From NCBI GenBank assembly GCA_024734555.1, contig JANPWX010000026.1:2127009-2191008 (forward strand): a DNA stretch of 64,000 nucleotides, given 5' to 3'. Under the pieces are notes generated by a model. That model searched no databases and was not told the origin of the DNA. It saw only the letters and a list, made by a program, of their open reading frames with translations. Position numbers and translations under genes: made by a program. This DNA is from Trochalopteron elliotii (lineage: Eukaryota; Chordata; Aves; Passeriformes; Leiothrichidae). Below are positions 63,390 through 64,000 of this stretch, piece after piece. The stretch's first letter is position 1. Every line of letters begins with the position of its first letter.

Positions 63390-64000
63390 TCCCGGCCCTT
63401 TGGCATCACAGAGGGTACAGACACACACACTGATGTCTGAACAGCACCTCAAGAATCAAGGGGACAAAACAAACTCGCACTGAGTAGAAGATCCCTGGGC
63501 TTTGGGCCCAGCACTGCTCACTTCAGTACATTTCCTAGGCAAGAATGCCATGGAAAGGCTCCCTATTTTAAGTGCAGGAAAGAGACTGTGTCTACAAAGA
63601 CTGACAAAAACCTGCTCACAGAAACATATTCAGCCTAAACCCAGGGCAAACACTTCTGCAGCCACTGCAAGGCAGAAATCAAAAGCAAACTCTACCAAAC
63701 AGATAATTAATCAAGTAGGAAATTGCACAGAGCTTATCGGCGCTACAGTTAAACGCTCACTTTCCCAGTTTCAGACAGGCTCAGATATGTACAGCTAACC
63801 AAGCTGCCATCTTCTGATGCAATGAGAAAGCACACAAGTGTTTAGGATAAGGCTTCAACTCAGCTATTTCTATGCTATAGGTGAAGGCTTCCTGATCATA
63901 CCAAGGTCTTTGCAAGAGCTGGCAAAACTCATATCATTAAAAGATATAGAAATCTAATAATGCAGAAAATGCTAGCCCTATGACAGGGGCGAACTACTCC
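63390..64000. other. end of window, no supported gene
   Basis: A short CA run is near 63420. A plus frame of 98 codons (63502-63798) has no motif or splice logic. Confidence 0.5.

Noticed and set aside
1..64000. Endogenous retrovirus, LTR pair, CRISPR array or operon
   Set aside because: No LTR pair, primer-binding site or gag/pol-like frame, no regularly spaced repeats and no bacterial gene layout were seen on either strand.

Overview
The window is nuclear DNA from a bird, very probably a passerine (songbird lineage). Five stretches match the avian non-LTR retrotransposon CR1 (one of them only weakly), with its characteristic 3' tail. Two further stretches are tRNA-Ile-derived SINEs whose 3' end is CR1-like, the structure known as TguSINE1, described from zebra finch and other passerines. 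The sequence is A+T-rich, poor in CpG, and shows no operon-like or densely coding organisation. It reads as intronic and intergenic DNA of one or more large genes. No rRNA gene, functional tRNA gene, CRISPR array or virus-like block was seen.

No complete gene can be read here and I recognise no protein by name. Both strands hold short open segments bounded by splice-site-like signals, most of them on the minus strand. The best set, read from high to low coordinate, is 30892-30933, 26226-26309, 16461-16528, 12224-12294 and 8687-8743. These five join with compatible phases and no stop, giving about 107 codons of helix-rich, coiled-coil-like sequence. A competing pair (11565-11657 and 9374-9438) also fits after 16461-16528 and could be an alternative 3' end. 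Decoy exons with good splice signals are common in vertebrate introns, so all of these are hypotheses for RNA or protein comparison.

Layout. 1-3620: unique A+T-rich DNA. 3621-4206: a CR1 and a SINE side by side. 7914-7976: a small 21-bp minisatellite. 8.6-16.5 kb: the densest group of minus-strand exon candidates, a CR1 remnant and a CpG-bearing patch at 15.8 kb. 17-18.3 kb: G+C-richer blocks and a plus-strand exon candidate. 22.3-23.1 kb: the most unusual structure, an element with long diverged inverted arms around a CpG-containing core, unlike any family I can name. 25-27 kb: a GATA microsatellite, an exon candidate and the second SINE. 31.1 kb: a G-quadruplex motif beside an A tract. 37.8-38.5 kb: the longest CR1 copy. 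48.0-48.2 kb: a plus-strand CR1. 51.8-57.3 kb: more minus-strand exon candidates and strong hairpins. 58.5 kb: a near-perfect hairpin. 63.4 kb: a plus-strand G-quadruplex motif.
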